Part shown: one piece after another, positions 14,448 through 25,957 of the stretch
How positions within the stretch are numbered: position 1 is the first letter of the stretch
How the letters are laid out: every line of letters starts with the position of its first letter
From: Trichosphaerium sp. ATCC 40318
Lineage: Eukaryota; Discosea; Flabellinia; Trichosidae
Direction: 5' to 3'
Length of the DNA stretch: 64,000 nt
Assembly (NCBI GenBank): GCA_038496445.1
Contig: JALMLS010000329.1
Coordinates: 186,001-250,000, forward strand
Position numbers and translations under genes: made by a program
Notes under the pieces: model-generated
Databases searched by the model: none
What the model was told of the DNA's origin: nothing
Seen by the model: the letters and a program-made list of their open reading frames with translations, nothing else

Positions 14448-15291
14448 TATTATATTTAAATGCTGCTTATTGGGTACGAACAAGCGAATTTTGAACTGTT
14501 TGAGGTGTGAATCTTTGAGATTATTAAGATTTCAAATCTTTGGGTCATAGGTGATTGGCTATTAGAGTGACTACTATTTCTTTACGTTGGTTTTTGTAGT
14601 GAGATTTACTACAACCCGACGAGATCGGGGAGACGAGAAAAACATTCACTTTTTTTTCAGATTTTGTAAGTGCGTTTTTCGCCATTGTTGACTCGTGCGT
14701 TCTACGTGGTGCTTGTTTTGCGGCAAGATCACAGTATGGGGTTTTTCTGAAAAAGTCTATCTTACGCGCCTTTACAACGCAAAAAACAACGTAATTAGAC
14801 GTTTCTTATACACCTTAAACTCCTCGGAGCTCGTAGACTTGAGATCTTTTTGGAAGACACAAAAAACTAATTGTCACTATACATTTAGAGACTTGCATAA
14901 AGTACAGGCTTTTGTGCAAAGAGAAAAACAATTGTAAGCTCATGTAAAAGATTCATACACGCACGATTTTTTCGGCTGACGAATACAACCTGAAGTAAAG
15001 AGTGATTTTTACATCGCTTTGTAGTGCCTCACCATAAACAAGACAGCAGCGAGTACACGTGTACAACCAATTTGAACAAAAAATGAAAATTGGCAAGTTG
15101 GCAGCTTCAGAATCGATACGTATCTTACGTGCCTCAACAGGTTGAATAGTGTACAGGGTGTTGCAAGCAGTAAAATTGCTTTTAGCTGATTGCAGTACCT
15201 AGGAGCGAAAAAAAGAACGATTGAATTTTAAGCTGATTTCTGAAATCGTTTGACATTTATTAATAGCCGTAACGCGTGAAAATCAGCCAAT
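14448..15291. other. Divergent intergenic region
   Basis: About 840 bases between divergent genes. An open frame at 14695-14937 on + has no ATG start, family match or splice support, so I do not call it. Otherwise only AT-rich promoter-like DNA is seen. Confidence 0.4.
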
Positions 15292-17306
15292 ATGGGTAAT
15301 AACAGCAATAGAGATAGAATTGAATCAAATACGCAAGTGTGCGTTATTTCACCACCAGAGGGTATTGATAGCATTTTAAATAAGTGTTAATCGCAGTTTC
15401 AGACATTGACAGCGATGCTGAAGCTTCAATTTTTTCAAGTCTCCCAATGGAGTTGGTATTCATCATTTGGGAATACGTACCTACAGTAGAGCTTATAGAG
15501 AGTATGGTTCTTGTTTGTAAATGGTACATATTTTAAAACACAACGCAAACGGCGTTTTCGATGCCAAACAGGGCCCTTGGAGGTAAAAACCGTTATTAAT
15601 TATTAAAAAGGTGGCGTCTTGCAATTCTAGATACAAAAAGCGCTTGGAAGTATGTAATGGACCGTACGCTTGTTAAAACTGACGAAGTGAGTACCAACTT
15701 ATCCAGCGTTGTAGTGCTTGCAGGTTGCTAATCTTTTTTACTTTCTCAGGCGTTGTCAGTGCTCACAGCACAGTTCTACCACAAGAAGATATGGTCACTT
15801 CAACATTGCGTGTCATTGAGAGCTCGTGGGTTTACTTCTCTTTGTAAAAACGTCAGTACATTGAAAGTGCTTGGTAAGTTGAGCCTTTTTTTTCATTTGT
15901 ATGTTTCACTTTTTTTTTCTTGCTTGGTGTCTTCGTCCTCTTGGCATTTGCTTTTTTTTCGATTTGATAGTTCATAGATTAGCGTTTAATATTATTAGAT
16001 GTAACAGGTTGCATCTACTTTGACAATGAATGTCTCAAAGCAATAGTAACATCAAAGCATTGTTCTTCTTTGACATCTTTGCTCCTAGCAGGAACATCAA
16101 TAACATCTGATGGTATCATAACACTTACACAATGTGTAAACCTATCTACTCTAGGTACGTTATTATAGAAGCCGCTCGTGGCTCTTTTGACTAAACAAAA
16201 CTCATTTTTAGATCTACGAAGGGTTAAAAAAGAGCGTGTTGCAAACTATGATTTTTTAAACACATTGACAAGTCTCACTGATCTTGATATTACTAAGTAT
16301 AGCTATAATCCTGATTTCCAATGTGTAAGCAATCTTGTGAACTTGAAACGGCTTGCTGTAGATCCCACAATATCACCTATAAAACACTTGAAGAAACTTA
16401 CAAAGTTGGTACGTTTTTTCAGATATTGCTTCAACATATGTTGCTCTTCTTTCACCTCAACAGGGCACATATCAAAAACAATATCCTTGTCAATCATTCA
16501 ATACTTCCAAGTTTGTGTAAACATAACAAATCTGTAAAGACAAGAATCAACGGAAAAAAAACTATCACGTGATCGATAGTTTTTCTTTGCTTTTTCTTCT
16601 TGAAAATCATGTTTTTTGAAGTTTTGAGAAAAAAGCTAATAGGTTGATTTAAGAAAAGTCTTGGTACTATACAACTTGTATCATTTGATGATTTGGATAT
16701 TCTTACGGGGTTGCACACACTATGCGTAATCCGGCAATCAAATTCACAGTACGAAACATCAAATCTTGCTCTTGAAAAAAAAAAAAAAAAAAAAGGAAGA
16801 TTTCAGAATAAGTTCTTTTAGCCACTAACGCGGTTTTGATCTTAGTGTTTTGACAAGGCTTACTAAGATCAATGATTTATCTATACATTATAATGAAAAG
16901 TTAGGTGGACATATAAATAATAGCATGTACGTTGAAAACACAAAAGAAAGAACAAACTCAGAAAAAAAAAAATAAGCACCTTATTTCAATTTTTTGCTTG
17001 CGTCATTTTAACTCCTTCACAAGGAACCTTGATACACTATTTGGAGATATTCTACCTAAAATGGATAGATTAGAATCACTTGAGCTTATCAAATATAACA
17101 ACAGAATTCGCAACGATTTGTTTCCTAGTCTGAAAAAATTAGCTCCAAAGTTGGTACGTCAAAAATTAGTTACACTTTTTGTGTGTTGGTTGTAACTTTC
17201 TTTGAAGAGACACTTAAAAGCCCATGATGCATTCAACGATTCGTCTAATGGCAGATATATTAAAATACTAAGAAAAGTATCACCAGGAATTACAATAGAG
17301 TACTAG
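15292..17306 (+). CDS. F-box / leucine-rich repeat protein
   Basis: The first exons give an F-box: IFSSLPMELVFIIWEY, then VPTVELIESMVLVCKW. F-boxes bind Skp1 and place the protein as a substrate adaptor of an SCF ubiquitin ligase. Downstream exons encode irregular leucine-rich repeats: VSTLKVL, SLTSLLLAGTSITSDGII, NLSTLDLRRV, LTSLTDLDITKYS, NLVNLKRLAVDP, HLKKLTKL. Further repeats lie in exons between 16640 and 17155. The last exon ends KVSPGITIEY with its stop at 17304-17306. Introns fall near repeat boundaries. The start at 15292 requires a 41-base intron (15351-15391) to enter the F-box frame. Some internal junctions around 16420-17040 are uncertain. The substrate is unknown. Three other F-box or F-box-like genes lie in the window. 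Confidence 0.7.
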
Positions 17307-17510
17307 ATAAACATACAACGACAACTGTAGATTAAACCAAAAAAAACCTAAGAAATAATTCATTTCATTGGCGTCATTATTCCTAGTTCAGTATTTTTTT
17401 ATTTTAACCCAACACAACATAAATCCAATTAGAGGTATACCAGCTTTGTAATTACCATTTTTCACGACAGTTGCTTTTCTTTAAAGTGATATTTTACACC
17501 AAAAAGGTTT

Positions 17511-19660
17511 TTATATAACAACGACGTTTGTTGTGTTGAGTGTACTTCCTGTTTTAAGTACAGAACCAGATGGTGTAGTTCCTTGAGAAGAATTTGTTGT
17601 TGATCCATCGCCAGTTGAGCTCTTTGCCCCACCTGGAATAGCTTTGATCATATAAATTTGTGCCTAAAACAAAGAGACAGTGGTCAATAGTTGTCAACAC
17701 AAGAAAAAAAAAAGACTTGTATACAGTTGTGTTATGTAGGAACGTACTATGTCCAGCCATGTTGTCAAAGTAAAGAATGAATACCAGATTAGTATATAAG
17801 GTACTGGATCGTTTGTCAAGTCTACAGCGAATAGTACAATAAACAATAGAACAAGGAAAAGGCCAGTTGCAAGAAATATAGTCCTCCTGAAGACCTATTA
17901 ATAATAAAAAATTAGAACCAGTCCGCGACCACAAACTAGGCAGTTTTTTTTGTTCAAGAATGACTTTGTATTTCAGAAAAACAAAGTTTCAGTTCGAACT
18001 AACTCAGATTCAAAAAAATTGTAAACTGTCCTTAGTAGTTACCTTTTTTGAAAGTCTGCGTGCATGGACATCATCAACACCATGTTTTAGCTTACTTGCA
18101 ATGATACCTGCAATTACGATACAATACACAAAAGAACCAAGAAGAGTAATTACCTAAAAAAAAACAAAACCAATCAATCAATGACATTCGTCTTTAAAAA
18201 CACCTCTAAGGCGCGAAAAGGAAAACATCCTTTTAACTTACTATTAAAGCTGATCCTATCAACCCCACTGCAGAAGAAAATAACCAGTTACCTGCTGCTT
18301 GTAAAAAGACAGCTACGAAAAGAATACCAATATAAACATAGAAAACATATTGCAATGTAGTTAGATATCTCCGAACTTTAAAGTCTTTTTTAACGAGAGT
18401 TTGATGCCTAATAATCACGTGTAAGGATATCATGTATTAAAAATCCTGTTTAATTATTACATACCAAAATAAGGCCTGTAGCATAGAACTTGCGAGTCTG
18501 TGTGAAGAAAATAAGAAACAAGTTACTTCGTTTAATCAAAAAAAACCAAACAATCTCTGAAACAACACCGGAATATTTACGCACGTGAAAGACAAGCTAA
18601 CCGGAAATGACATATCTATAACTCCGAACGGGTACACTTTCAAATAACCAACTGGATCAATACCTAAACTCAACGCAGTTAATTATCACAGTATTAAAAA
18701 AAGAAAGCAGTACCATGTATAATGAGTCTAGACCCAACAGCGAACGCTTCCAGTATCAAGCTGAGGAAAGGTACTGAAATAGTACACGATGTTCTAGCAT
18801 CCAACACGTACATACATATCCTAAAGTAGTACTGATATTAGCAATTGACTGCCGAAAAGAACAAAAAAAATTCAATCATATGAGTGAGTACACTTCTTAA
18901 AGGAACCTACTTTACTGCAACATATGCAAAAGCACCCAAGTTCATAGCTATTATAGTTATTTGCCAAACAATCATTCCTGGACTTTCGAAATGCTTGACC
19001 CAAGGGTTATCATCAGGTGATGAAGAAACGATAATAAATCCTTTAGATTCTACATATTCAAATGATAAATCAGAAGTCTCTATCTCAGCAACAGGTATCT
19101 ACAAGTATCACGCATTAATCTTTTGTCACGTGGTAGTATTTGTCACGTGGTAGTATTTTTTGGATCCAACCAACAAGTTCAGAAAACGAAAAAAAGTTCA
19201 GGAGAAATAAGGGTAAAACCACGTTTTTCTGTTCGTTTGTTACGCATACCAGTATATCACCTGTCATTGTATTTCTAATATACTCGCCTCTGCCTGGGTC
19301 CGAAGCTCGTATAAAAACCGCTACGGCACCTCTTCTTTGAAAGTCCAAAAGAATGGACTCTTGTGGCTCTTCACGTTTTTCCAATAGCACTATGTTACCT
19401 GGAACCGAAAAAAAAATTGGTTATTACAATTCTGGAGTGAATAACAGCGAGTTTCGATTTTTATTTTGAAGTTATGTACCGGAGGTGTTCTGTGACGCGC
19501 CAGTTACCATTGTGGCGTTCGAGAAAGACCACACCAAATTATTCTGTCCAAAATTTATTGGTGCCAAATGAATGTCATTAAGGGTGCTGTTGGCTCCTAG
19601 TTCGGAAAGGGTTGTGGCCACTGGGCTGATTAGCGCAAGTAGCGCAAGAAATACTATCAT
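17511..19660 (-). CDS. Multi-pass membrane protein with PA-like extracellular domain
   Basis: The start at 19660 gives a signal peptide (MIVFLALLALISPVATT). The ectodomain contains SILLDFQRRGAVAVFIRA followed by IPVAEIE, the pattern of a protease-associated (PA) domain, which usually binds peptides or helps sort cargo. It is followed by at least six or seven hydrophobic segments, for example IVWQITIIAMNLGAFAYVAV, the cluster at 18240-18310, and FLATGLFLVLLFIVLFAV near the end. The cytosolic tail is Ser/Thr/Gly-rich (STGDGSTTNSSQGT) and stops at 17511-17513. There are about ten exons. The layout (signal, ectodomain, about seven helices, low-complexity tail) suggests a receptor or sorting protein. 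I do not recognise the family. Confidence 0.6.
19124..19157. repeat. Exact 17-base tandem duplication containing CACGTG
   Basis: The unit tgtcacgtggtagtatt occurs twice back to back (19124-19140, 19141-19157) near an exon border of the membrane-protein gene. Each copy carries one CACGTG. Confidence 0.9.
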
Positions 19661-19983
19661 TTTTACTGCTAGCAGGTTGTCCACAACCAGCACTCGAGTT
19701 GAACGTTAAAACTAGATAAAAAAAACAAAAAAGTCAGCTATGGTATTTAATTAAAACTTGGACCGTTTTCGCCTTTACATCCTCACGACGACACGTGCCC
19801 ACGTATGCGTTTTAGTGTTTTTTCTGATTTTCACAACTTTCACATTGGGGAACCACATGGTTTTTGAGACTCGTCGACAATTCTGCTCTACTTTTTTTTG
19901 AAACGAAATCACGTGATAATAGAAAAATAAAAAAGAACAAAAAAAAAATTGGATCCAGTGTTTATTTTTTGTACATTACACAT
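19661..19983. other. Intergenic between membrane-protein gene and eIF3a end
   Basis: About 320 bases with CACGTG sites near 19792 and at 19910-19915 and poly-A tracts. No exon supported; presumed promoter of the membrane-protein gene and eIF3a 3' region. Confidence 0.45.
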
Positions 19984-22900
19984 TTATCTTTTGGTTTTGC
20001 TCACGGTCGTCCAACCATCATTGCCAGAATCTTGCTTGTTGTTGCTGCCTCCAGAACGAGGTGCATCACGTCTTTGTGGTTCGCGTCGGTCACCACCTCT
20101 GTCACCTCCTCTCCATGAGTTAGGTTCTCCACCACCGCCGCCGTAACGTCTTTGGTTAGCTAGTGAAAACAGTCAATAACAAACAAAATAAAAGAGGTAA
20201 AATATCACTATTTAACAGTGCAAAGGCTTCACACCAACACCAGACACCAAAAAGTTTTTAGGGTTCAAACAAAGCGCAACAAAAATAAGTGAAAGCGTAC
20301 GTTCAGGGCGTCTGGCAGGAGGTCCACGCCGCCAGCCATCATCGCCACCTCTAGGTGGTCCATCGCGACGTGGTGGTCCATCTCTACGTGGTGGGCCATC
20401 TCTGCGTGGTGGGCCGTCTCTGCGTGGAGGTGGTCCATCTCTGCGAGCTGGAGCGCCACTGCGTCTCCATGGGCCATCATCACTTCTTGGAGGTGGTCCA
20501 TCACGACGAGGTCCGCGAGGGTCTTCTCTTCTAGGAGGTTCGCGACGAGCAGGAGCACCACCGCGTCTCCATGGGCCTTCGTCACTTGGAGGAGGTCCGC
20601 GAGGATCATCCCTAGGTCCTCTAGGAGGTCCACGAGGATCATCTCTAGGTCCGCCTCTGCCAAAGTCTCTTGGAGGAGGTCCATCCCTTCTGTAGTCTCT
20701 TCTAGGAGGTTCGCGGCGAGCAGGAGCGCCACCACGTCTCCATGGGCCTTCATCACTTGGAGCAGGTCCTCGAGGCTCTTCTCTTCTAGGAGGCTCACGA
20801 CGAGCAGGAGCGCCACCACGTCTCCATGGACCTTCGTCACTTGGAGGTGGTCCGCGAGGATCATCCCTAGGTCCTCTAGGAGGTCCACGAGGATCGTCTC
20901 TAGGTCCTCTTGGTGGTGGTCTATCGCCCCATCTACGTTCTTCTCTTGGAGGAGGTCCACGAGGATCACGAGGATCACCACGAGGATCACGCATATCTCT
21001 AGGACCACGTGGCTCATCACGGCGCCATGCATCACGCTCTCTGCCTGCTCTTGGGTCGGCTGGCATTCCTGGGTTTCTACGTGGTGCTGCACTCTTACGC
21101 CACTGGTTATCTTCATCAGCAGCAGTAAGCTCTTGGTTTTGACCATAAAGGTTCTCTGCAGCACGGCCTGTACGACCAGGTGGGAGCTGTTTCTTTGGTT
21201 CTTGTGCTACTCCGTAGTTTCCTGCACTGCTTGGGTTCATCATAGCAGGTGGAGCCACTATTTGATAACGTGTTAGTAAGAAATGATGGGAACTGTTTTC
21301 TGAAAAAAATTATTCAAAAAAAGGTGCAAAGGGCTCGTACTTATATCCTTCTTTGGTGCTTTGACTGGAGCTCTTACAGGTTCTGGTTTACGTTCAGGAA
21401 CACGCTCTGGTTGAGGTGCGCGTTCAACAGGTTTTTTAACAGGTGTAGGCTCAGCCTTCTTTGGTTTGTTCTTATTACGCTCAGCACGCTCTGCCATCAA
21501 CTGTTTTACTTGTTCATCACGTTCTGCCTTACGGGCTTCATAGTCCTTTCTACGACGTGCCATAACAATCTCTTTGTATGCATCAGCATCGTTTTGTGCA
21601 TTTGCGAAACGTTGCTTTTCTTGAACTTCACGTTCATGGGCAGCACGATGTTTTTGCAAAAACAGCTAAAAATAAAACTTAGTTTCGAAGAATGGTAAAA
21701 AAAAAAGAAAAGTTTGTCTTTGACTTACGTCGCGTTGTTTCTCCCAGTATTTTTGGTCTTCTTCTTTTTTAGCATCGTATTGTTTCTTCAATAATGGAAT
21801 TTCAGCTTCACGTACAGCACGTGTCTAATAAAAGTATTAGTAAAGTCAACAAAAAAAAAATCAAAAATTTATTGTACCATATGCTCCATGCGTAATTCAA
21901 TGCCATTCAATTTATTCAAGAAGTTTCTTCTCTCTTCTTCTAATTTAGCAATTTGTTTATCAACAAAGTCCTTAGCATCCAATTGACCGCTTTGGTATAA
22001 ATCTTCCAATACCTTATCGCCCTTACCAGCTAATTGAAACAAAAATCAGTTTCCATCCAAAAAAAAAAAAAATCAAAAAAAGAAGTTTTGACATACCTGC
22101 TTTGGTCTTTGCCATGACATACTCAGCGACAGCCTTACTCTCAGCTTTTTGCATTTGTTGTCTAAGAACCTTACGCTTTTGTTCTTTTCTTTCACGCTCT
22201 TTTTGTTGTTGTAGCTTGGCTGCAAGTTCTTTTTGTTCTTTTTCTCTCTTTGAGATGATTTGCTCTTTGCGCTTCTTTTCTTTTTTCTATTTTTGAAAAA
22301 AACCATTCATCAGCAAACAAACCTCCATAACGAAAGAAGATATCGTTCAAAAAAAAAATGTTTGAAGAAATTTTTTTGGATTTTGAAACAAAAACCAAGT
22401 CAGAGTAACTATGACGTTAGATCATCATAATTAGCAGTGCAAATGTCCCAAATAACTTGGGTAGCAACTGCGCAGAACATTTTAGGATCATCATGTCAAA
22501 CAGAAAAAAAATAACCGAGCAACAATGCCGGCAATGAAGCTCAACAGATATTTTGAAAAAACGAACCTCTTGAGCTTCTAGGTCTTGCTTCCTCTTTTCA
22601 ATCAATTCAGAGCGCTTCAACATACGTTGGTGCTCCTCTTCCATTTCAACAGCGAGCTACAGAAAGAGTTTAGAACCAAGACTTTGATTCAGTGAAATCG
22701 CCTTTAAAAAAAAAAACGAACCTGTGCGAGCATCTTTTCTTTCTCTTGAAGACGTTGTGCGGCAGTAGAAGGTTCAATGAGGTCGCAAATATCAGCAAGT
22801 GTGCTCGAGACATCAGTTAGTCTACTACTGATGCTCATAGCTACAGCAGTGACAGGTCTGAACTTCAAGATACCACTCTTGTAATCGATACTACATCCAA

Positions 22901-25290
22901 GTTTATTCTTGCTCAACATCTAAAAAATAGCGAATTAGCACAAAACAAGTGATACTTCTATCCACAATTTGTTTTGACTGTACGTACTTGGACAAGACGA
23001 CGCTCTACCTCGCCGGTAGGCAAGAAATCAAAGAGCTTATGAAATCGGTCAAGCTTCAATGTTTGAAATACAGTAGACAACTGACGGACAGTTTTTGTGA
23101 AACCAGAGTTCAAAATGACTTCAGCGTATTTTGCAATACTAGGTTTAGATTTGATAAAAGCTAGTTTGTCTGACAGCTTCTGAGGGATATCCATAGGTGC
23201 GAATTCGTCTCCAAGCAACTCAAGTAATCCTTTAAGTTCAGGGAAGATATAAGCTTCAACATCTTTGATTTTCTACGCGATCATGTAAGCATACAATTCA
23301 ATGAAAAAAATGCATTTCCCAACAAAAAAAAAGTTGTAGTCGTACCAAGTCATGTAATAATTCAACTTTAGATTTGATGCCTTCCTTGTATCTTACAAGA
23401 AGAGAACCCATACGAACATTACGTTCTCTTTCTAGATCATATTTGAATACATATCTTTTTTCTTCTGTAGTACGATCAGGAGAGCAAATGTAAGACAAGT
23501 AATAGCAAGAAGCAGATCTTAAAAAAAAAGTCAGAAACAGAATGGAGATGAAAAAAAAAGTCAAAATCTCTTACACTAGCATCTCGTTTTGCCAGTTTTC
23601 CTCAAGTTGTTTAAGTTCCTGTGCCAAAAGGGCAGATTGAAGAGGTTTATCAACTTCTTCTTTTGGTTGTTCAACAACTGGTGTTTCTCCTGCTTCTTTT
23701 GCCATCTCAGCGGCTTCTTTTGCCTCTTCTTCTTTACGTAGCTTATCTGCTGCTTCCTTTTCCTTAGCAGCCTTGATTTGAGACCTCAATTTCTGGAAAA
23801 GAAAAACGTTAATAAGAAATTTCTGCGACTTATTCTGAAAAACGTCATAAATTGGCTTGTCAGCACTGTACCTGACCAGTGGCATCATTTGCAAGTAGCT
23901 TAATCTCCCAGAATTTACTGGAAGCATTACAATGGAACAAGTGGTTACCAGAAAGCCAGTAAATGCCAGCTAATTGTGAGAAATATTCAGCAAGGATACC
24001 ATCATCTGGCATTTCTTTAGAAAGGCTCATTAGTCCTTTAATATCCTCAACTGAGCGGTAAACCTCTTGCCAAAGCTGCAACTCGCTAAAAAAACCAATC
24101 ATTAGATCACGTAAACATTTACTCGCTACACGTTAGCACACGCGTAGCGATATGAAGAATTTTTAACCAAAAACGAACCTAGCTGTCTTGAGTTGAACCA
24201 AGCGAATGCTAAGAAGTGTTTCCAAGTCGCTTTTGTTCTCAACGTTTACTACATTTTGTGTTTTCGTTGTTTTTGTCAAAGACGTCAAGTGATTTCTGAG
24301 CAAATCTGAAAGTCTTCTAAATTCTAATGTACGCTCGTATTTTTTACAATAAGCAAATGCGCGCAAAGCTGTAGCCTAGTGAGGAAAAAGAAATCAGTAC
24401 AAATCCAAAAAAAATAAAAAAGGAAAATCGCTTGTATCCACGTCGTTGTTATTGTTGAATGCGTACTTTGTATACGTGCAATAGCTTTGCGTTATATTTT
24501 AGCACTTCAAGTACAGTTCTGTATGAAGACCATAAAAAGTTCAACCAAGGGTGTACAAGCTCTCTATACAGGTATTCATTAGTATTGACGCATGAATCAC
24601 GAGTATAGCGGCAATCATTTGTCTAAGGTTTTCTGATCAAATAGACTCACCTTTGAACGCGCTCGTCTGGTGTTTCACCTTGTGCGAGCAAGAGGAAGCT
24701 GATTTCATCAGAAATCTGTTAAAAAAAAATAGTTTAGCGCGAGAGTTTTTTATAATTTTACTGTGCGACGTACTGGTCCAGCAGTAAGCTCAGAGATTGT
24801 CTTAGCTGCAAGAGCCTCATTTTTCCTTTTTAAGAGTCAATAAAACCCACCAGTGACATTTCGTACGTCAAAGCTCTCTCCGATCGATCAATTACACGAT
24901 TTACTACTTTTTCAAGGGAATTTGGCTTGTTTGCTTGTGCTAGGTTGCGGAAATGGTGCAAACCCTCCTTGATTTTCTTCTGGTTTTGCTGTTCGATACA
25001 TATCTCTGCGAACCTGAGCATACAACCTTCAATGTTCTTGTTCCACACAACCCTGTTTCTTTTGTTTCCACGGTACGCAATGACCGAGTAAAGTGTGGAA
25101 ATAGCCTCTTCATAGCGCTCGAGCTTGTAAAACTCTACCAAGTACATCAGCAACAGATCATCCAGCGCGCCTCCACGCCCATTTTTTCATTGTATAAAAC
25201 GTATGTGGGCGGAAATGTAATCAAATACATACCTTCAGCGCGTTTGAGTGCGTTTTCTCTTCCGTGTTGGTAATAGCCTAAGTGACTCAT
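19984..25290 (-). CDS. EIF3A: Translation initiation factor 3 subunit A
   Basis: Largest scaffold subunit of eIF3, which binds the 40S ribosome and organises start-codon scanning in the cytosol. The start at 25288-25290 gives MSHLGYYQHGRENALKRAE, leading into the family's N-terminal helical repeats (EEAISTLYSVIAY, IKEGLHHFRNLAQ). Further exons hold the helical and PCI region (about 24100-22700; IGFFSELQLWQEVYRSVEDIK, LAGIYWLSGNHLFHC, FSRPV-like KFRPVTAVAMS). A long charged Glu/Lys/Arg helix (22640-21270) follows, and then the low-complexity C-terminus. That C-terminus repeats GPWRRGGAPARREPPRR and DDPRGPPRG units. It resembles the DDRGPRRG-type repeats of animal eIF3a. The last exon ends GWTTVSKTKR with stop at 19984-19986. 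There are about fourteen exons. It is divergent from exportin-1 across a shared promoter. Confidence 0.9.
20330..21020 (-). repeat. GC-rich imperfect repeats coding the eIF3a C-terminus
   Basis: Degenerate units encode RRDGPPRRDGPP, GPWRRGGAPARREPPRR and GPRDDPRGPP. The local base composition is much richer in G and C than the rest of the window. Long open frames in other phases here are shadows. Confidence 0.8.
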
Positions 25291-25957
25291 TTTTTATGAT
25301 GTTTATACGGTAACGATGAAATACAAGAGAAAGACAGGCCCTTCAAGGCCACTTCAATCTTGGGCTTGTTTTTCTTCAATTTCTCCTAGTTTTTCTCACC
25401 GGCGGTCAACACCAAAGGATTTCTACCAAAAATGCATTTTTGCAATGTATTAGCCTGTGGTTGATCATATGGTGTACGAGGTTGATACATAGTACTCTAT
25501 ACCACCATCATACGTTTAGGGTATTTTTACCGGTTAACACGTTGACGACTTTAACTGTCAAGCAACACAAACGCAACACGGTTAAAGGGCGAAAGTTCGC
25601 AGTTGTACTGGCACTGTCAGTTAAAATTATTGAAAATCACTAAATTTCGTTACGGTGACATAGAAGGTTCTAGAAACAGCTTCTAGAACCTTCCATTGAG
25701 CTTAATAATCACCATTCAACTACGTCAAGCATACACAGAACTAGTTAAGGCTCTAAAACCGCGTTTGGCAAAATTACATCGTACAAGCGAAACTCTTTAA
25801 AAAACCACCTCACATAGCGTACTTGTCTTAAATGCTCGCCTCACAGAGAGTGACACCCGCGTCAAATGATTTCTTCAAAAGCAAACATTTTTCAGACACT
25901 TTGAAGCGCCAAACTCCACACGCATCTCAAGCGATAAGTAGAACCACTACCTACACT
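25291..25957. promoter_or_regulatory. Shared divergent promoter of eIF3a and exportin-1
   Basis: The 667 bases between the two divergent start codons hold no convincing exon. An open frame at 25832 on + runs into the exportin start codon in phase, but homologues begin at the inner Met. The region contains the heat-shock-element palindrome described separately. Confidence 0.6.
25663..25693. promoter_or_regulatory. Perfect palindromic heat-shock element
   Basis: A perfect 13-base inverted repeat with a 5-base spacer: GAAGGTTCTAGAA, ACAGC, TTCTAGAACCTTC. Each arm is three alternating nGAAn/nTTCn pentamers, the binding site of trimeric HSF. It lies roughly midway between the eIF3a and exportin-1 start codons, so it could serve both. 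It could also form a hairpin, but the pentamer phasing argues for HSF. Confidence 0.7.

Noticed and set aside
14695-14937. 80-residue + strand frame in an intergenic region
   Set aside because: No ATG at its start, no motif, no splice partner.
20265-21164. 299-residue minus frame rich in Leu, Asp and His
   Set aside because: It is an alternative phase of the GC-rich eIF3a C-terminal repeats; the Arg/Pro/Gly frame joins the upstream eIF3a exons.
25832-25957. Upstream Met for exportin-1
   Set aside because: The frame is open, but homologues start at MEA.LDFS; the extra 42 residues have no family support.
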